Source: Nocardia sp. NBC_01327 (GTDB lineage: Bacteria; Actinomycetota; Actinomycetes; Mycobacteriales; Mycobacteriaceae). Taken from it: DNA of 64,000 bases. The stretch spans positions 3,658,001 through 3,722,000 of the forward strand of contig NZ_CP108383.1 of assembly GCF_035958815.1 (NCBI RefSeq), written 5' to 3'. The translations under genes and the position numbers were made by a program. This document shows positions 50,851 through 59,811 of this stretch, piece after piece. Position 1 is the first letter of the stretch; the number at the start of each line of letters is the position of its first letter. The notes under the pieces were generated by a model. That model saw nothing but the letters and a program-made list of their open reading frames with translations. It did no database searches and was not told where the DNA came from.

Positions 50851-52836
50851 TCAGCGAGTGCGGGTGCGGTATGCGGTGGCCAGTGCGAGGAATTCGTCGA
50901 GTGCGGCCGGATCGTCCACGGCATCACGGCTGAGGACCTGTGCGGGGTCCGCGCCGAGCAGGATGCGTTTGATCGGCACCTCGAGCTTCTTGCCGGTGCG
51001 GGTGTGCGGGATGGCGGGCACCGCGATGATGTCGTCGGGCACGTGCCTGGGGGAGACGTCGCGGCGCAACCGGTCCACGATTCGCTCCCGCAGCCCCTGA
51101 TCGAGGTCGCCGTCGACGACCACGAACAGTGGCATCCAATAGCTTCCGTCGGGTCGGTCGATGCCGACGACCAGCGCCTCGACGATCTCGGGCACCGCCT
51201 CGACCACGTCGTAGATGTCGGCGCTGCCCAGCCGGATCCCGTGCCGGTTGAGGGTGGCGTCGGAGCGGCCGTGGAAGACGACCCCGCCGTGATCGTTCAC
51301 CGTGATCCAGTCGCCGTGCCGCCAGATGCCCGGGTAGACGTCGAAATAGGTGTCACGGTAACGACTTCCGCCGGGATCGTGCCAGAGCCGGACCGGCATG
51401 CTGGGCATGGGCACGGTCACCACCAGTTCGCCGACCCCGCCGCGCACCGGCAGGCCGGCGTCGTCGAAGGCGTCGAGCGCGACCCCGAGCGCCGGGGCGC
51501 TGATCTCGCCGGGCCGCACCGGCAGGGTCGGTGCGCCGAGGGCGAGCGCGGAGACCACGTCGGTGCCGCCCGACATCGACATCAGGGGAACCCGGCCGTC
51601 GAATTCGTCATGCACCCAATGGAATGTCGCGGTGGTCACCGGCGCACCGGTCACGCCGATCAGGCGCAGCCGGGTCAGCGCGTGGTCGCCGGTCCGGAGG
51701 CCGGCGCGCTCGCACGCCGCCAGGTAGCCGGGGCTCACGCCCAGCACGGTGACGTCGTGCTCGGCGGCCAGCTGCCACAACCGTTCCGGTCCGGGATGGG
51801 CCGGGCTGCCGTCGTAGAGCAGCACCGACGATCCGCCCAGCAGCGCCTGGGCGATGACGTTCCACATCATCCAGTTGGTGGTGGTGTACCAGAACAGGCG
51901 GTCGCCGTCGGTCGAATCCATATGCAGGGTCAGGGTTTTCAATCCCTCGAGGATGACGCCGCCGTGTCCGTGCACGATCGCCTTCGGCACGCCGGTGGTG
52001 CCCGAGGAGTACAGCACCCACAGCGGATGATCGAAGGCGACGGGACGGATGTTCAGGCTCGCGTCCCGGCCGTCGCGCAACTGCTCGTCCCAATCCAGCA
52101 CGGGGACAGCGAATTGCGCGCGGGTGAGCCCGAGCCGGTCGACGTGGACGACCGCGGCCAGCCCTTCCAGCAGTCCGGCCAGGGCCGCGGACTCGCCGGT
52201 GCGGTCATGGGTGGTGCCCGCGAACCGGTAGCCGTCGGCGCAGATCAGCACGGTGGGTGCGAGCTGACCGAGCCGGGCGGCGGCCGCGGGAGCCGCGTAA
52301 TCGGGGCCGCAGCACGACCAGATCGCGCCGAGGCTCGCCGCGGCGAGGAATCCGACCAGCGCCGGAATGCTGTTGGGCAGATAGCCGGCCACCCGGTCGC
52401 CGGCCTGCACGCCGAGCCGGATCAGCGTCGCCGCCAGCGCGGCGACCTGGTCTTCGAGCTCGCCCCAGGTCAGGATGTCCGGCTCGCCGGTCTCGGTCGC
52501 GGCGATGACGGCGACCTGTGCTCGATCCCGGTCCGCGAAGACCCGCTGGGCGAAATTGAGCCGGGCGGTGGGAAACCACACCGCACCGGGCATGCCGCGC
52601 TCGGCGAGCACCGGTTCGGGCGCGGGAATTCCGTTGAGTCCGTGGAAGTTCCACACCGCCGCCCAGAACTGTTCGGGGTGATCGACCGACCAGCGCCAGA
52701 GTCGTTGGTAGTCGGGGAGATTCAGTCCGTAGTCGCGTTCGACCGCGCGGGTGAAGACGGCCAGCGCGCTGTGCTCGGCGGCGGAAGCGGCGGGCTGCCA
52801 GAGGATCTCGGATTCGGTGGTGGCGCCGATGCTCAT
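50851..52836 (-). CDS. Acetoacetate-CoA ligase
   Basis: A 661-residue ANL-family enzyme that activates acetoacetate to acetoacetyl-CoA with ATP. It has the family opening with LWRWSVDHPEQFWAAVW, the ATP loop LYSSGTTGVPKAIVHGHGG, FWYTTTNWMMWN and the C-terminal lysine region HTRTGKKLEVPIK. Length and these blocks match acetoacetyl-CoA synthetase rather than acetyl-CoA synthetase. In this operon it could recover acetoacetate freed by the FAH-family hydrolase. Start taken as the ATG nine bases past the stop of the preceding gene. Confidence 0.9.
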   Translation of the reverse strand: MSIGATTESEILWQPAASAAEHSALAVFTRAVERDYGLNLPDYQRLWRWSVDHPEQFWAAVWNFHGLNGIPAPEPVLAERGMPGAVWFPTARLNFAQRVFADRDRAQVAVIAATETGEPDILTWGELEDQVAALAATLIRLGVQAGDRVAGYLPNSIPALVGFLAAASLGAIWSCCGPDYAAPAAAARLGQLAPTVLICADGYRFAGTTHDRTGESAALAGLLEGLAAVVHVDRLGLTRAQFAVPVLDWDEQLRDGRDASLNIRPVAFDHPLWVLYSSGTTGVPKAIVHGHGGVILEGLKTLTLHMDSTDGDRLFWYTTTNWMMWNVIAQALLGGSSVLLYDGSPAHPGPERLWQLAAEHDVTVLGVSPGYLAACERAGLRTGDHALTRLRLIGVTGAPVTTATFHWVHDEFDGRVPLMSMSGGTDVVSALALGAPTLPVRPGEISAPALGVALDAFDDAGLPVRGGVGELVVTVPMPSMPVRLWHDPGGSRYRDTYFDVYPGIWRHGDWITVNDHGGVVFHGRSDATLNRHGIRLGSADIYDVVEAVPEIVEALVVGIDRPDGSYWMPLFVVVDGDLDQGLRERIVDRLRRDVSPRHVPDDIIAVPAIPHTRTGKKLEVPIKRILLGADPAQVLSRDAVDDPAALDEFLALATAYRTRTR

Positions 52837-52844
52837 CGCCGCGC

Positions 52845-54041
52845 TCAGATCAGCGGGGTGCACTGGTCGTCGCGCCCCAGCAGCGCTTTGCCGAAGATCT
52901 CGTAGTTGATCACCGGCGAGACGATGGCGTGCCGCGCCGCGGTCGCCGAATCGCGCCAGATGCGTTGCAGTGGATTGACTTCGGCGAAACTTCCCGCGCC
53001 GTGCGCGGACAGCAGCACGTCGATGGCGCGGGTGATGTGCTCGGCGGCCCAGCCGGTGTCGGCGCGGGTGCGGGCGCGGGTGAGCGGGTCGAGGTACTCT
53101 CCCGCCGCGGCGGCGTTGTCGATATCGTCGGCCGCGCGGTAGGCGTGCAGGTGTGCGGTATCGATCATCATGGCGGCCTCGGCGAGCTGCAGCTGGAATC
53201 CGACCGACTCGGCCTGGCTGGTGTAGAAGGTGTAGGAGATCGGCTTTCCGGCGGCCTTGGCCTGCACCAATTCCAGTGCCTTCCGGCCGAGTCCGAGCTG
53301 CGCGCCCACCAGTACCAGGGTCAGCATGGGGACCAGGGCGGAGCGGTAGAGCGGTTCGTCAGGATGGTCGTCGACGTAGCCGCCGGACAGGGCCTGCGTG
53401 ACCGAGATGACCCGGTGCTCGGGCACGAAGACGCTCTCGGCGATCAGGCAGTTCGAGCCCGAGGACCTCATACCCGCCACGAACCAGGTCTCCTCCAGAT
53501 CCAGATCCGTGCGCGCGATCAACGCCATGCCCTGATCGACGACCTGCCCCTGCTCGTCGGTGAGCGGAATGCCGACACCGGCCCAGTCCGCATGCCAGGA
53601 ACCGGAGTTGTAGTACCAGCGCCCGGTCACCCGCCAGCCGCCCTCGACCTTGACCGTCTCCGCGGAGGGGGTGAGCACGCCCGACACCTTGGCGTCGGGA
53701 TTGTCCTTCCACACATCGTCCTGCGCCTGCTGCGGGAACAGGCCCACGATCCACGCGCACACATTGCTGAGCGCGACCACCCAGGCGGTGCCGCCGTCGG
53801 CCTCGGCGACCGCGGCGGAGACATCGAGCATGGTGCGCACCGAGGTCTCGTAGCCGCCGTAGCGGCGCGGCTGCGCGACCTTGAACAGTCCGGCGTCGGT
53901 GAGCGCGGTGATGCTCTCCTCGACCACGCGGCGCTCGGCTTCCCCGCGCGCGGCATTGGCGGCCAGCAGCGGCTGCAATTCCCTGATGCGAGTGAGCAGT
54001 TCCTCGGTGGAGGGCACGGTCGAGGGTTCGGTGACGGTCAT
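52845..54041 (-). CDS. Flavin-dependent monooxygenase, oxygenase component (HsaA/acyl-CoA dehydrogenase fold)
   Basis: A 398-residue enzyme of the acyl-CoA dehydrogenase-like monooxygenases, which use reduced flavin supplied by a separate reductase. Blocks: LTDAGLFKVAQPRRYGGYE, RWYYNSGSWHADWAGVG and AGMRSSGSNCLIAESVFVP. Closest known types are HsaA and p-hydroxyphenylacetate 3-hydroxylase C2, which hydroxylate phenols to catechols. The reductase gene lies just upstream in the operon. The substrate here is unknown. Start ATG has GGAACC upstream. Confidence 0.9.
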   Translation of the reverse strand: MTVTEPSTVPSTEELLTRIRELQPLLAANAARGEAERRVVEESITALTDAGLFKVAQPRRYGGYETSVRTMLDVSAAVAEADGGTAWVVALSNVCAWIVGLFPQQAQDDVWKDNPDAKVSGVLTPSAETVKVEGGWRVTGRWYYNSGSWHADWAGVGIPLTDEQGQVVDQGMALIARTDLDLEETWFVAGMRSSGSNCLIAESVFVPEHRVISVTQALSGGYVDDHPDEPLYRSALVPMLTLVLVGAQLGLGRKALELVQAKAAGKPISYTFYTSQAESVGFQLQLAEAAMMIDTAHLHAYRAADDIDNAAAAGEYLDPLTRARTRADTGWAAEHITRAIDVLLSAHGAGSFAEVNPLQRIWRDSATAARHAIVSPVINYEIFGKALLGRDDQCTPLI

Positions 54042-54076
54042 GGGGTGGTTCCTTTCGAGATGCCTGGGCGCGAGAG

Positions 54077-54616
54077 TCACCGGGCGCAGGCGGCGATCTG
54101 GTCGATGATCAGCGGGCGCGGCCGCTGCGCGAAGTGGGAGTGGGTGCCGAAGGTGCGGTGGGCGTAGATCAGCGGAGCCTGCTCCGCACGCCCGGCGGCC
54201 TCGACGTGGCCGAGGATCAGTTCGTGATCGCCCCCGTCCACGAAGGCGTGCACAGTGGCTTCGAGCCATCCGGCGGTGCCGCGCAGCCGGGGCAGGCCGT
54301 GGTCGAAATACCATTCGGCACAGGCGAATCGGTCGAGGTCGCGGCGGGCGAACACGGTGGCGAGCTCGGCTTGCCCCTGCCCGAGCAGGTTGACCGCGAA
54401 CCGGCCCTGGTTCCGAATGTGGCCCAGCAGCGCCGAGCGGCGGTCCAGGGCGATACTGATCAGCGGCGGCTGCAACGACAGCGAGGCGAACGAGCTGACC
54501 GTCGCGCCGTGCGGTACCCCGCCGACGGCAGCGGTGACGACGGTGACCGGCGCGCACACCGAGGCCATCAGATCCCGGAACTGTTGCGGCGCAATGCCGG
54601 TGGGCTCGGTGCTCAT
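54077..54616 (-). CDS. Flavin reductase component
   Basis: A 179-residue split-barrel flavin reductase with PVTVVTAAVGGVPHGATVSSFASLSLQPPLISIAL and the closing GHVEAAGRAEQAPLIYAHRTFG. It reduces FMN or FAD with NAD(P)H for the monooxygenase encoded 35 bases downstream. The ATG overlaps the dioxygenase stop, so the three genes are expressed together. Confidence 0.92.
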   Translation of the reverse strand: MSTEPTGIAPQQFRDLMASVCAPVTVVTAAVGGVPHGATVSSFASLSLQPPLISIALDRRSALLGHIRNQGRFAVNLLGQGQAELATVFARRDLDRFACAEWYFDHGLPRLRGTAGWLEATVHAFVDGGDHELILGHVEAAGRAEQAPLIYAHRTFGTHSHFAQRPRPLIIDQIAACAR

Positions 54617-55548
54617 CGTCCGCTGTGCCCGTTGATCATCAGGTCGGCCAGGTCCTCGGGGGCCAGGAACGACGGCGGGGGCGGCGGGCCCCAGTTGTAG
54701 AGGCCCTTCGCGCCCTCCACGACCTCGGGCTTCCACAGTGCGTCCTCGACGATGCAGTCCAGATCCGAGTAGTACTCGGAGAAGTTGCCCGCCGGATCAC
54801 GCAGGTACCAGAAGAAATTGGAGCCGATGTGGTGCCGCCCCAGACCCCAGACATGGCGTTCGGGGTGTTCGGCGAGCATCGCGCTCGCGCCGCGCCCGAC
54901 CTCGTCGACATCGTCGACCTCCCAGGCGGTGTGGTGCAGGAATCCCAGCGGCGCCTGCTGCACCAGCACATTGTGGTGATCGGTGGAGCAGCGCATGAAC
55001 GAGGCCAGACCGGGGACGGTGTCGCTGACCAGCAGGCCGATGCCCTCGGCGAAAAACCGTTGTGAGCGTTCCTGATCGGTGGAGCCGAGCACCACGTGAC
55101 CGAGCTTGCGCGGGCGCACCGCAGCGGTGCGCTCCACACCCGGGGCGCGGGTGCCGGGGCGTGCGGCCACACCCGGCGCGTTGTACGGCGGTGTGGGCGT
55201 GGGGGTTTGGACCAGACGCTCGGCCAGCTCGACGACCACGGTGGTGCCGGTGCCCGCGTCCACGGCGCGAATCTCGCTGCCGGTGCGGGTCGCGGCGATC
55301 TCGAGGCGGGTCAGCGCGGCGGCGATGCGGTCGAGGTCGTCCGGATCGTCGGCGCCGATGCGCAGTTCGAGCAGGCGGCGGGTGGCCGAGTGGGCCAGGC
55401 GGAGCTGATCGCCGCCGTCGGCGGTGGCGAAGGTGGCCGTGCCGATGTCGGATTCGGCAGGGGTGAGCCCGAATTCGGTGTAGTACTTGCCGGTCGTATC
55501 GACGTCCGGCACCCCGATGGTGATCTGATTCAAACGATGCAGTGCCAT
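54613..55548 (-). CDS. Type I extradiol ring-cleavage dioxygenase (VOC fold)
   Basis: A 311-residue two-domain dioxygenase. The iron ligands of the C-terminal domain are visible: H in KLGHVVL, H in FLHHTAWEV and E in FSEYYSD. It opens a catechol next to the hydroxyl groups. The first domain is degenerate, as is normal. Two proline-rich stretches occur near residues 115-125 and near residue 295. It is encoded between the hydrolase and the reductase genes, so its substrate is probably the product of the monooxygenase. Confidence 0.9.
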   Translation of the reverse strand: MALHRLNQITIGVPDVDTTGKYYTEFGLTPAESDIGTATFATADGGDQLRLAHSATRRLLELRIGADDPDDLDRIAAALTRLEIAATRTGSEIRAVDAGTGTTVVVELAERLVQTPTPTPPYNAPGVAARPGTRAPGVERTAAVRPRKLGHVVLGSTDQERSQRFFAEGIGLLVSDTVPGLASFMRCSTDHHNVLVQQAPLGFLHHTAWEVDDVDEVGRGASAMLAEHPERHVWGLGRHHIGSNFFWYLRDPAGNFSEYYSDLDCIVEDALWKPEVVEGAKGLYNWGPPPPPSFLAPEDLADLMINGHSGR

Positions 55549-55561
55549 GATCGGCTGCTCC

Positions 55562-56428
55562 TTACAGGGACCGCTGGAGGAAGTTTTCGGCAGCGGTGAG
55601 GGGATTGCTCAGCTCGCCGACGCCGGTGACGAAGCTGGTCAGGGTCGAGCCCGGGGTCAGGTAGCGCGCCGGGGTGCGGCCGGCGCCGACGCCGGAGGGG
55701 GTGCCGGTGAACACGATGTCGCCCGGCCACAGCGGGCACACCGCCGAGAGCCGCGAAATCAGTTCCGCGACACCGAAGATCATGTCCCGGGTGCGGCCGT
55801 GCTGAAGCACCTCGCCGTCGATGGCGCAGCCCAGTTCCAGATCGTCGGGGTCGGCGACCTCGTCGGCGGTGACCAGGGCCGGGCCCAGCGGCGCGAAGCC
55901 CGGATAGGACTTGCCGAGGGAGAACTGCGGCACCGGACCGGCCAGCTGCACCACCCGTTCGGAGAGGTCCTGCCCGGCCATCAATCCGGCGACATGCCCC
56001 CAGGCCACCGATTCGGCGATGCCGGCGCCGCCGCGCCCGATGGCGACGACGAGTTCCGCCTCCCAGTCGACGGTATTGCTGGGCAGCACGATCGGGGTGT
56101 TCGGCCCGGTGAGGGAGCTGGCGAACTTGGTGAACACCGGCGGGGTGTCCGGCAGCGCGATCCGTGACTCGGCCGCGTGCTCGGCGTAGTTCAGCCCGAT
56201 CGCGAAGACCTGGCGCGGCAGCGGGGTCGGGGCGCGCAGGTCGGCGGGATCGATGCCGGTGTCGCCCTCGATGGTCCGGGCGGATGCCCAATCCCGTACG
56301 GCGTCCCATTCGTCGAACAGGGCCTGCGGATCCGAGGGGAAGCGCCCGTCGCTGGCCTTCTCCACATCCAGCCCCGCGCCTTCGCCGTCGACGAAGGTGG
56401 CGCGGCCTGCAACGTTCGCGATACGCAT
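55562..56428 (-). CDS. Fumarylacetoacetate hydrolase family protein
   Basis: A 288-residue FAH-family enzyme. The metal site is seen in FAIGLNYAEHAAE and VDWEAELVVAIGRGG, and the C terminus has WPGDIVFTGTPSGVGAG. Members cleave or decarboxylate 2-oxo acids from ring opening. Next to an extradiol dioxygenase and an acetoacetate-CoA ligase, a hydrolysis that yields acetoacetate is possible. It is the first gene of the minus-strand operon and is divergent from the amidohydrolase gene. Confidence 0.92.
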   Translation of the reverse strand: MRIANVAGRATFVDGEGAGLDVEKASDGRFPSDPQALFDEWDAVRDWASARTIEGDTGIDPADLRAPTPLPRQVFAIGLNYAEHAAESRIALPDTPPVFTKFASSLTGPNTPIVLPSNTVDWEAELVVAIGRGGAGIAESVAWGHVAGLMAGQDLSERVVQLAGPVPQFSLGKSYPGFAPLGPALVTADEVADPDDLELGCAIDGEVLQHGRTRDMIFGVAELISRLSAVCPLWPGDIVFTGTPSGVGAGRTPARYLTPGSTLTSFVTGVGELSNPLTAAENFLQRSL

Positions 56429-56524
56429 TTTCGGACTCCCGGAGCGGACGGGGTGTGCTCTGGCACACCGGATTCGACTGTGTGCGTCGTCACGCTACGC
56501 CCGCAGTAGTCGGCAGGTCAATGA

Positions 56525-56537
56525 ATAATCGATTTTC
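56525..56537. promoter_or_regulatory. Candidate GntR site in the FAH/amidohydrolase promoter
   Basis: ATAATCGATTTTC contains the palindrome AATCGATT. The same 13 bases recur before the GntR gene at 58418-58430. The site lies between the divergent FAH and amidohydrolase starts, so one regulator could control both arms of the pathway. Confidence 0.6.
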
Positions 56538-56583
56538 GCCGAAAAGATGGATAGTGTGGAGTCATGACCACAAGGAGGTGTCC

Positions 56584-57546
56584 ATGACCCAGTGGCTGGA
56601 CGTGCACGCTCACTACGTCACCGACCACTACGCCGCCGTCTGCCGCGCCGCCGGGCACGAGCGACCCGACGGGATGCCGGGCATTCCGGGCTGGAGCGTC
56701 GAGTCGGCCCGGGAGCTGATGGAATCCACCGGGGTGGCCGCCGCGGTGCTGTCGATCTCCTCGCCGGGCGTTCACTTCGGCTCCGATTCGCTCGGACGAG
56801 ACAGTGCGGCAAGGGATCTGGCGGCGCACGTCAACGATGCGGGCGCGGCGATCGTGACCCGTGCGCCCGAGCGGTTCGGGGTGGCCGCCGTGCTGCCGCT
56901 CCCCGATGTCGACGGGGCGCTCGCCGAGATCGCGCGCGCCTACGATCAACTCGGGGCCGATGCCGTGGCGATGAAGACCAACTATCACGGCCGCTACCTC
57001 GCCGATCCCGAATTCGATGCGGTGCTGGGCGAATTGGATCGCCGGGGTGCGGTGGCGCTGCTGCACCCGACCTCACCGCCGGGCTGGGAGGTCACCGCAC
57101 TGGGCCGGCCGCGGCCGATGCTCGAATTCCTCTTCGACACCACCCGATGCGTACTGGACCTGGTGATGAGCGGGGTGATCACCCGCTATCCGGGCATCCG
57201 CTGGGTGATTCCGCACGCCGGGGCGGTGCTGCCGGCCGTCGCGCATCGGGCCTCGCTGTTCACCGCGATCACCGGCGAGCCGATGGATGTGCCTGCCGCG
57301 CTGGGACGGCTGTACTACGACCTGGCCGGGCTGCCGCTGCCGATCGAGTTGCCGGCTCTGCTCGGAATCGTCGGGCCCGAACGGCTGCTCTACGGCAGCG
57401 ACTTCCCCTTCACCCCGGCTCCGGCGGTCGCCGCGCTGGCCGGGGTGCTCGCGCAGGCGCCCGAACTGGCCGGCGCGCAGCTGGGCTTGACGCCCGGTTC
57501 GGCTGGGGCGCAGCTGTTTCCGCGGCTCGCGGGGCGGCAGGTCTAG
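56584..57546 (+). CDS. Amidohydrolase-2 family enzyme (ACMSD-like decarboxylase/hydrolase)
   Basis: A 320-residue metal-dependent TIM-barrel enzyme. Ligands: H-x-H in DVHAHYV (residues about 6-12), H in LLHPTSPP, H in VIPHAGAV and D in YGSDFPF. This subfamily includes decarboxylases of aromatic acids such as ACMSD and resorcylate decarboxylase as well as hydrolases. A decarboxylase making a phenol for the monooxygenase would fit. It starts after AAGGAGGTG and converges on the GntR gene with ten bases between. Confidence 0.9.
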   Translation: MTQWLDVHAHYVTDHYAAVCRAAGHERPDGMPGIPGWSVESARELMESTGVAAAVLSISSPGVHFGSDSLGRDSAARDLAAHVNDAGAAIVTRAPERFGVAAVLPLPDVDGALAEIARAYDQLGADAVAMKTNYHGRYLADPEFDAVLGELDRRGAVALLHPTSPPGWEVTALGRPRPMLEFLFDTTRCVLDLVMSGVITRYPGIRWVIPHAGAVLPAVAHRASLFTAITGEPMDVPAALGRLYYDLAGLPLPIELPALLGIVGPERLLYGSDFPFTPAPAVAALAGVLAQAPELAGAQLGLTPGSAGAQLFPRLAGRQV

Positions 57547-57556
57547 CGTGCGCGGA

Positions 57557-58306
57557 TCAGGCGCTGGCCTCGGAATCGCCGGCGGGCCGGGTGGTGGCGT
57601 AGTCGATCAGGATGGTGGCGGTCAGCTCGAAATGCGCGGTGAGTAACCGCACCGCGCGTTCGCCGTCGTGCTCGAGGACCGCCTCCATCAGCTCGCGGTG
57701 CTCGCGGGCCACGTCGCGGGGTTCGGCGTCGGTGGAGAAGGGGCCGGACCAGCGCCGGTACAGCTCGGACTGGTCGCGCAGGCGTGCGGCCAGCTCGCGC
57801 AGGCGCGGGCTCGAGCACGCGCTGATCAGCGCGTCGTGGAAGACGGCGTGCGCCCCGGCCCACTCCTCGCTGATCGCGATGGGTGGTTCGGGGGTCAGCA
57901 GCGGCGTGCGCGTGAGGCGATGATGGGCGGCCACCACCCGGGATTCGTAGTCGACATCGGTGTGCTCGACCGCATCGCGCAGGGCCTCGCCTTCGATCAG
58001 GACGCGGACCCGCGTGAGGTCCTGCAGATCGTCGATGTTCAAGGCCACCACCGAGAATCCGAGCTGGGGTGCGGCCGTCACCAGTCCCTGCTCGGCCAGC
58101 CGCGAGAGCGCCTCGCGCACCACCGACAGGCTCACCTGGAACTCACCGGCCAGCTCACGCGGGCTCAGGCGGGCGCCCGGCGCGAAGCGGCCACCCAGGA
58201 TGGCCGCACGCATTCCGGCATGCACCGCGGCGCCCAGGCTGCGGGCCGAAGTGCCCTTGGTCGCCGCCGAGGTGATCGGCCCATCGCCCTTCGACAGTCG
58301 CGCCAT
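57557..58306 (-). CDS. GntR-family regulator (FadR/FCD subgroup)
   Basis: A 249-residue regulator. The winged helix (about 28-90) reads RFAPGARLSPRELAGEFQVSLSVVREALSRLAEQGLV; the FCD ligand domain follows, with the metal-binding histidines in AGAHAVFHDAL and near the C terminus in LLTAHFELT. Such regulators bind organic acids. Its own promoter and the pathway promoter share a 13-base element, so it probably represses the ring-cleavage genes until the inducer is present. Confidence 0.92.
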   Translation of the reverse strand: MARLSKGDGPITSAATKGTSARSLGAAVHAGMRAAILGGRFAPGARLSPRELAGEFQVSLSVVREALSRLAEQGLVTAAPQLGFSVVALNIDDLQDLTRVRVLIEGEALRDAVEHTDVDYESRVVAAHHRLTRTPLLTPEPPIAISEEWAGAHAVFHDALISACSSPRLRELAARLRDQSELYRRWSGPFSTDAEPRDVAREHRELMEAVLEHDGERAVRLLTAHFELTATILIDYATTRPAGDSEASA

Positions 58307-58410
58307 GATGGACAATCCTTCCTGCCGGCAGATCCGCGGGTCGGCATGCGGCGGCGGAGGCTGCGCATGCCGCCTCAAACATAAACGATTACCTATTCTG
58401 ATGCTAATTT

Positions 58411-58430
58411 CGATTACATAATCGATTTTC
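58411..58430. promoter_or_regulatory. Palindromic element before the GntR gene
   Basis: CGATTA-CA-TAATCG (58411-58424) is a perfect palindrome and runs into ATAATCGATTTTC (58418-58430), which is identical to the element in the divergent pathway promoter. It lies about 105 bases upstream of the GntR start in an AT-rich island. Confidence 0.65.
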
Positions 58431-58475
58431 CAATTCGGGTAAGTCCCGGCGGATGGTCATTCCTGATGCGCATCC

Positions 58476-59033
58476 TCAGTGCTCGCTCAGGAGTCCGGAC
58501 AGTAGGGCGCGAATTCCGGGGGAGGGGTCGAAATCGGGCTCCGGCCAAGTGATTCGGTGGAGGATCAGGCCGTCGAGGTGGTCGAGCAGGATGTGGCAGT
58601 GGTCCATGGGGGCGGGTGAGCCGATCTTCTGCAGCCAGGGGGCGACCCAGGAGCTGACGGTCGCGCGGGCGGCGGTGATCGGCTCACGCAGTTCCGGGTG
58701 TGCGGCCGCTTGCAGGAAGAGGGCATAGCGGGCGGCGGTGCGGCTGCGGCCCGGTCCGAGGGCGTGGCGGACCACACCGGCCATTGCCTCGACCACGGCG
58801 GCGCGGCTTTCCGGTTGCAGCATGCCGCCGACGGCCTCCCAGTCGCGCCGGTCCAGGTCGACCAGGTGGGTGAGGATTCCCATGATCAAGGCGTTCCGGT
58901 TGCGGAAGGAATTGGAGGCGGTGCCCGCGGGTACGCCGGCCGCCCTGTCCACCGCCTGAAAGGTCAAGCCGCGCGGGCCTTCTGCTGCCAGCACCTCGAT
59001 GGCCGCGTCCAGCACTTGCTCCCTGCGGGACAT
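58476..59033 (-). CDS. TetR-family regulator
   Basis: A 185-residue TetR protein with LTFQAVDRAAGVPAGTASNSFRNRNALI as DNA-binding region (about 27-54). The ATG follows AGGAGGTGGG. The long C-terminal domain has a TetR_C_6-like pattern with DHCHILLDHLDGLILHRI. It is divergent from the hemerythrin gene, and two palindromes in the 99-base gap should be its operators. Confidence 0.92.
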   Translation of the reverse strand: MSRREQVLDAAIEVLAAEGPRGLTFQAVDRAAGVPAGTASNSFRNRNALIMGILTHLVDLDRRDWEAVGGMLQPESRAAVVEAMAGVVRHALGPGRSRTAARYALFLQAAAHPELREPITAARATVSSWVAPWLQKIGSPAPMDHCHILLDHLDGLILHRITWPEPDFDPSPGIRALLSGLLSEH

Positions 59034-59045
59034 CCCACCTCCTTG

Positions 59046-59082
59046 CACTATGTTTCCAGTGTATTTCACTATGTTTATAGTG
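59046..59082. promoter_or_regulatory. Double TetR operator
   Basis: CACT-ATGTTTCC-AGTG (59046-59061) and CACTA-TGTTTA-TAGTG (59067-59082) share CACTATGTTT and begin 21 bases apart, two turns of the helix. Two dimers could bind side by side on one face of the DNA. Confidence 0.75.
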
Positions 59083-59132
59083 TTAGCATCGGTCGTGTAT
59101 CGGCGTCAGCCGCCACATGTCGAGGAGTTGTC

Positions 59133-59777
59133 ATGCCCCTGTCATCTGTCGCCAATCTGCCGAGGGGGCATAGGACGATGCTCCTCGCACACCGTGCCAT
59201 GGTCCGGGACCTGGGCCGAATCGAGCGCACCGCACGGGAATTGGCCGTTGCGCCGGATCCTGTGCGCGCGAAGGCACTCGGCGGTTACGCGGACAAGCTC
59301 GCCCTCGTGATCCACCACCACCATGAGGGTGAGGACGAGTTCCTCTGGCCGCGATTGCGCGATGCCGGTGCGGATCGCCAGGCCTTGGAAACCCTCATCG
59401 CCGAGCACGCCGCACTGACCGATCTCCTCGACGACTGGCACGATTCCCTCGCGAACCTGTCCACCGACAGCGCGACCGCGACCCGGCTGGCCGAACTCAC
59501 CTCCGCGGTCCGCGACCAACTCGCCGGACATACCGCCGACGAGGAGCGAGAACTGCTCGGCCGTTTGGCGCCGTCACTCGACGAGCAGACCTGGAAGGCA
59601 TTCGAAACCCACATGCGCACAACGGCTCCCCTCTGGACCCTGCGCTTCATGCCCGCCTGGCTACTCTCGGCCGCGAGCCCGGACGACCTGGTCGGCGTCC
59701 CGGCCCTACCGCTCGCCCGTCTGTTCAGCGGCCGGCTGCAACGGACACAGCGCGCCGCCTTCGGCACCCACTACTGA
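59133..59777 (+). CDS. Hemerythrin HHE-domain protein
   Basis: A 214-residue protein with a four-helix hemerythrin-like core. Iron ligands are likely in LLAHRAMVRDL, HHHHEGEDEFLWP, IAEHAALTDLL and GHTADEERELL. The last 60 residues are a hydrophobic extension typical of actinobacterial members. Such proteins hold a diiron centre and may sense or carry O2 or NO. The ATG follows GAGGAG. It is probably controlled by the divergent TetR protein. Confidence 0.9.
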   Translation: MPLSSVANLPRGHRTMLLAHRAMVRDLGRIERTARELAVAPDPVRAKALGGYADKLALVIHHHHEGEDEFLWPRLRDAGADRQALETLIAEHAALTDLLDDWHDSLANLSTDSATATRLAELTSAVRDQLAGHTADEERELLGRLAPSLDEQTWKAFETHMRTTAPLWTLRFMPAWLLSAASPDDLVGVPALPLARLFSGRLQRTQRAAFGTHY

Positions 59778-59811
59778 CCACCGGCCCCCGGTACTCCATA
59801 CCGGGTTGCGG

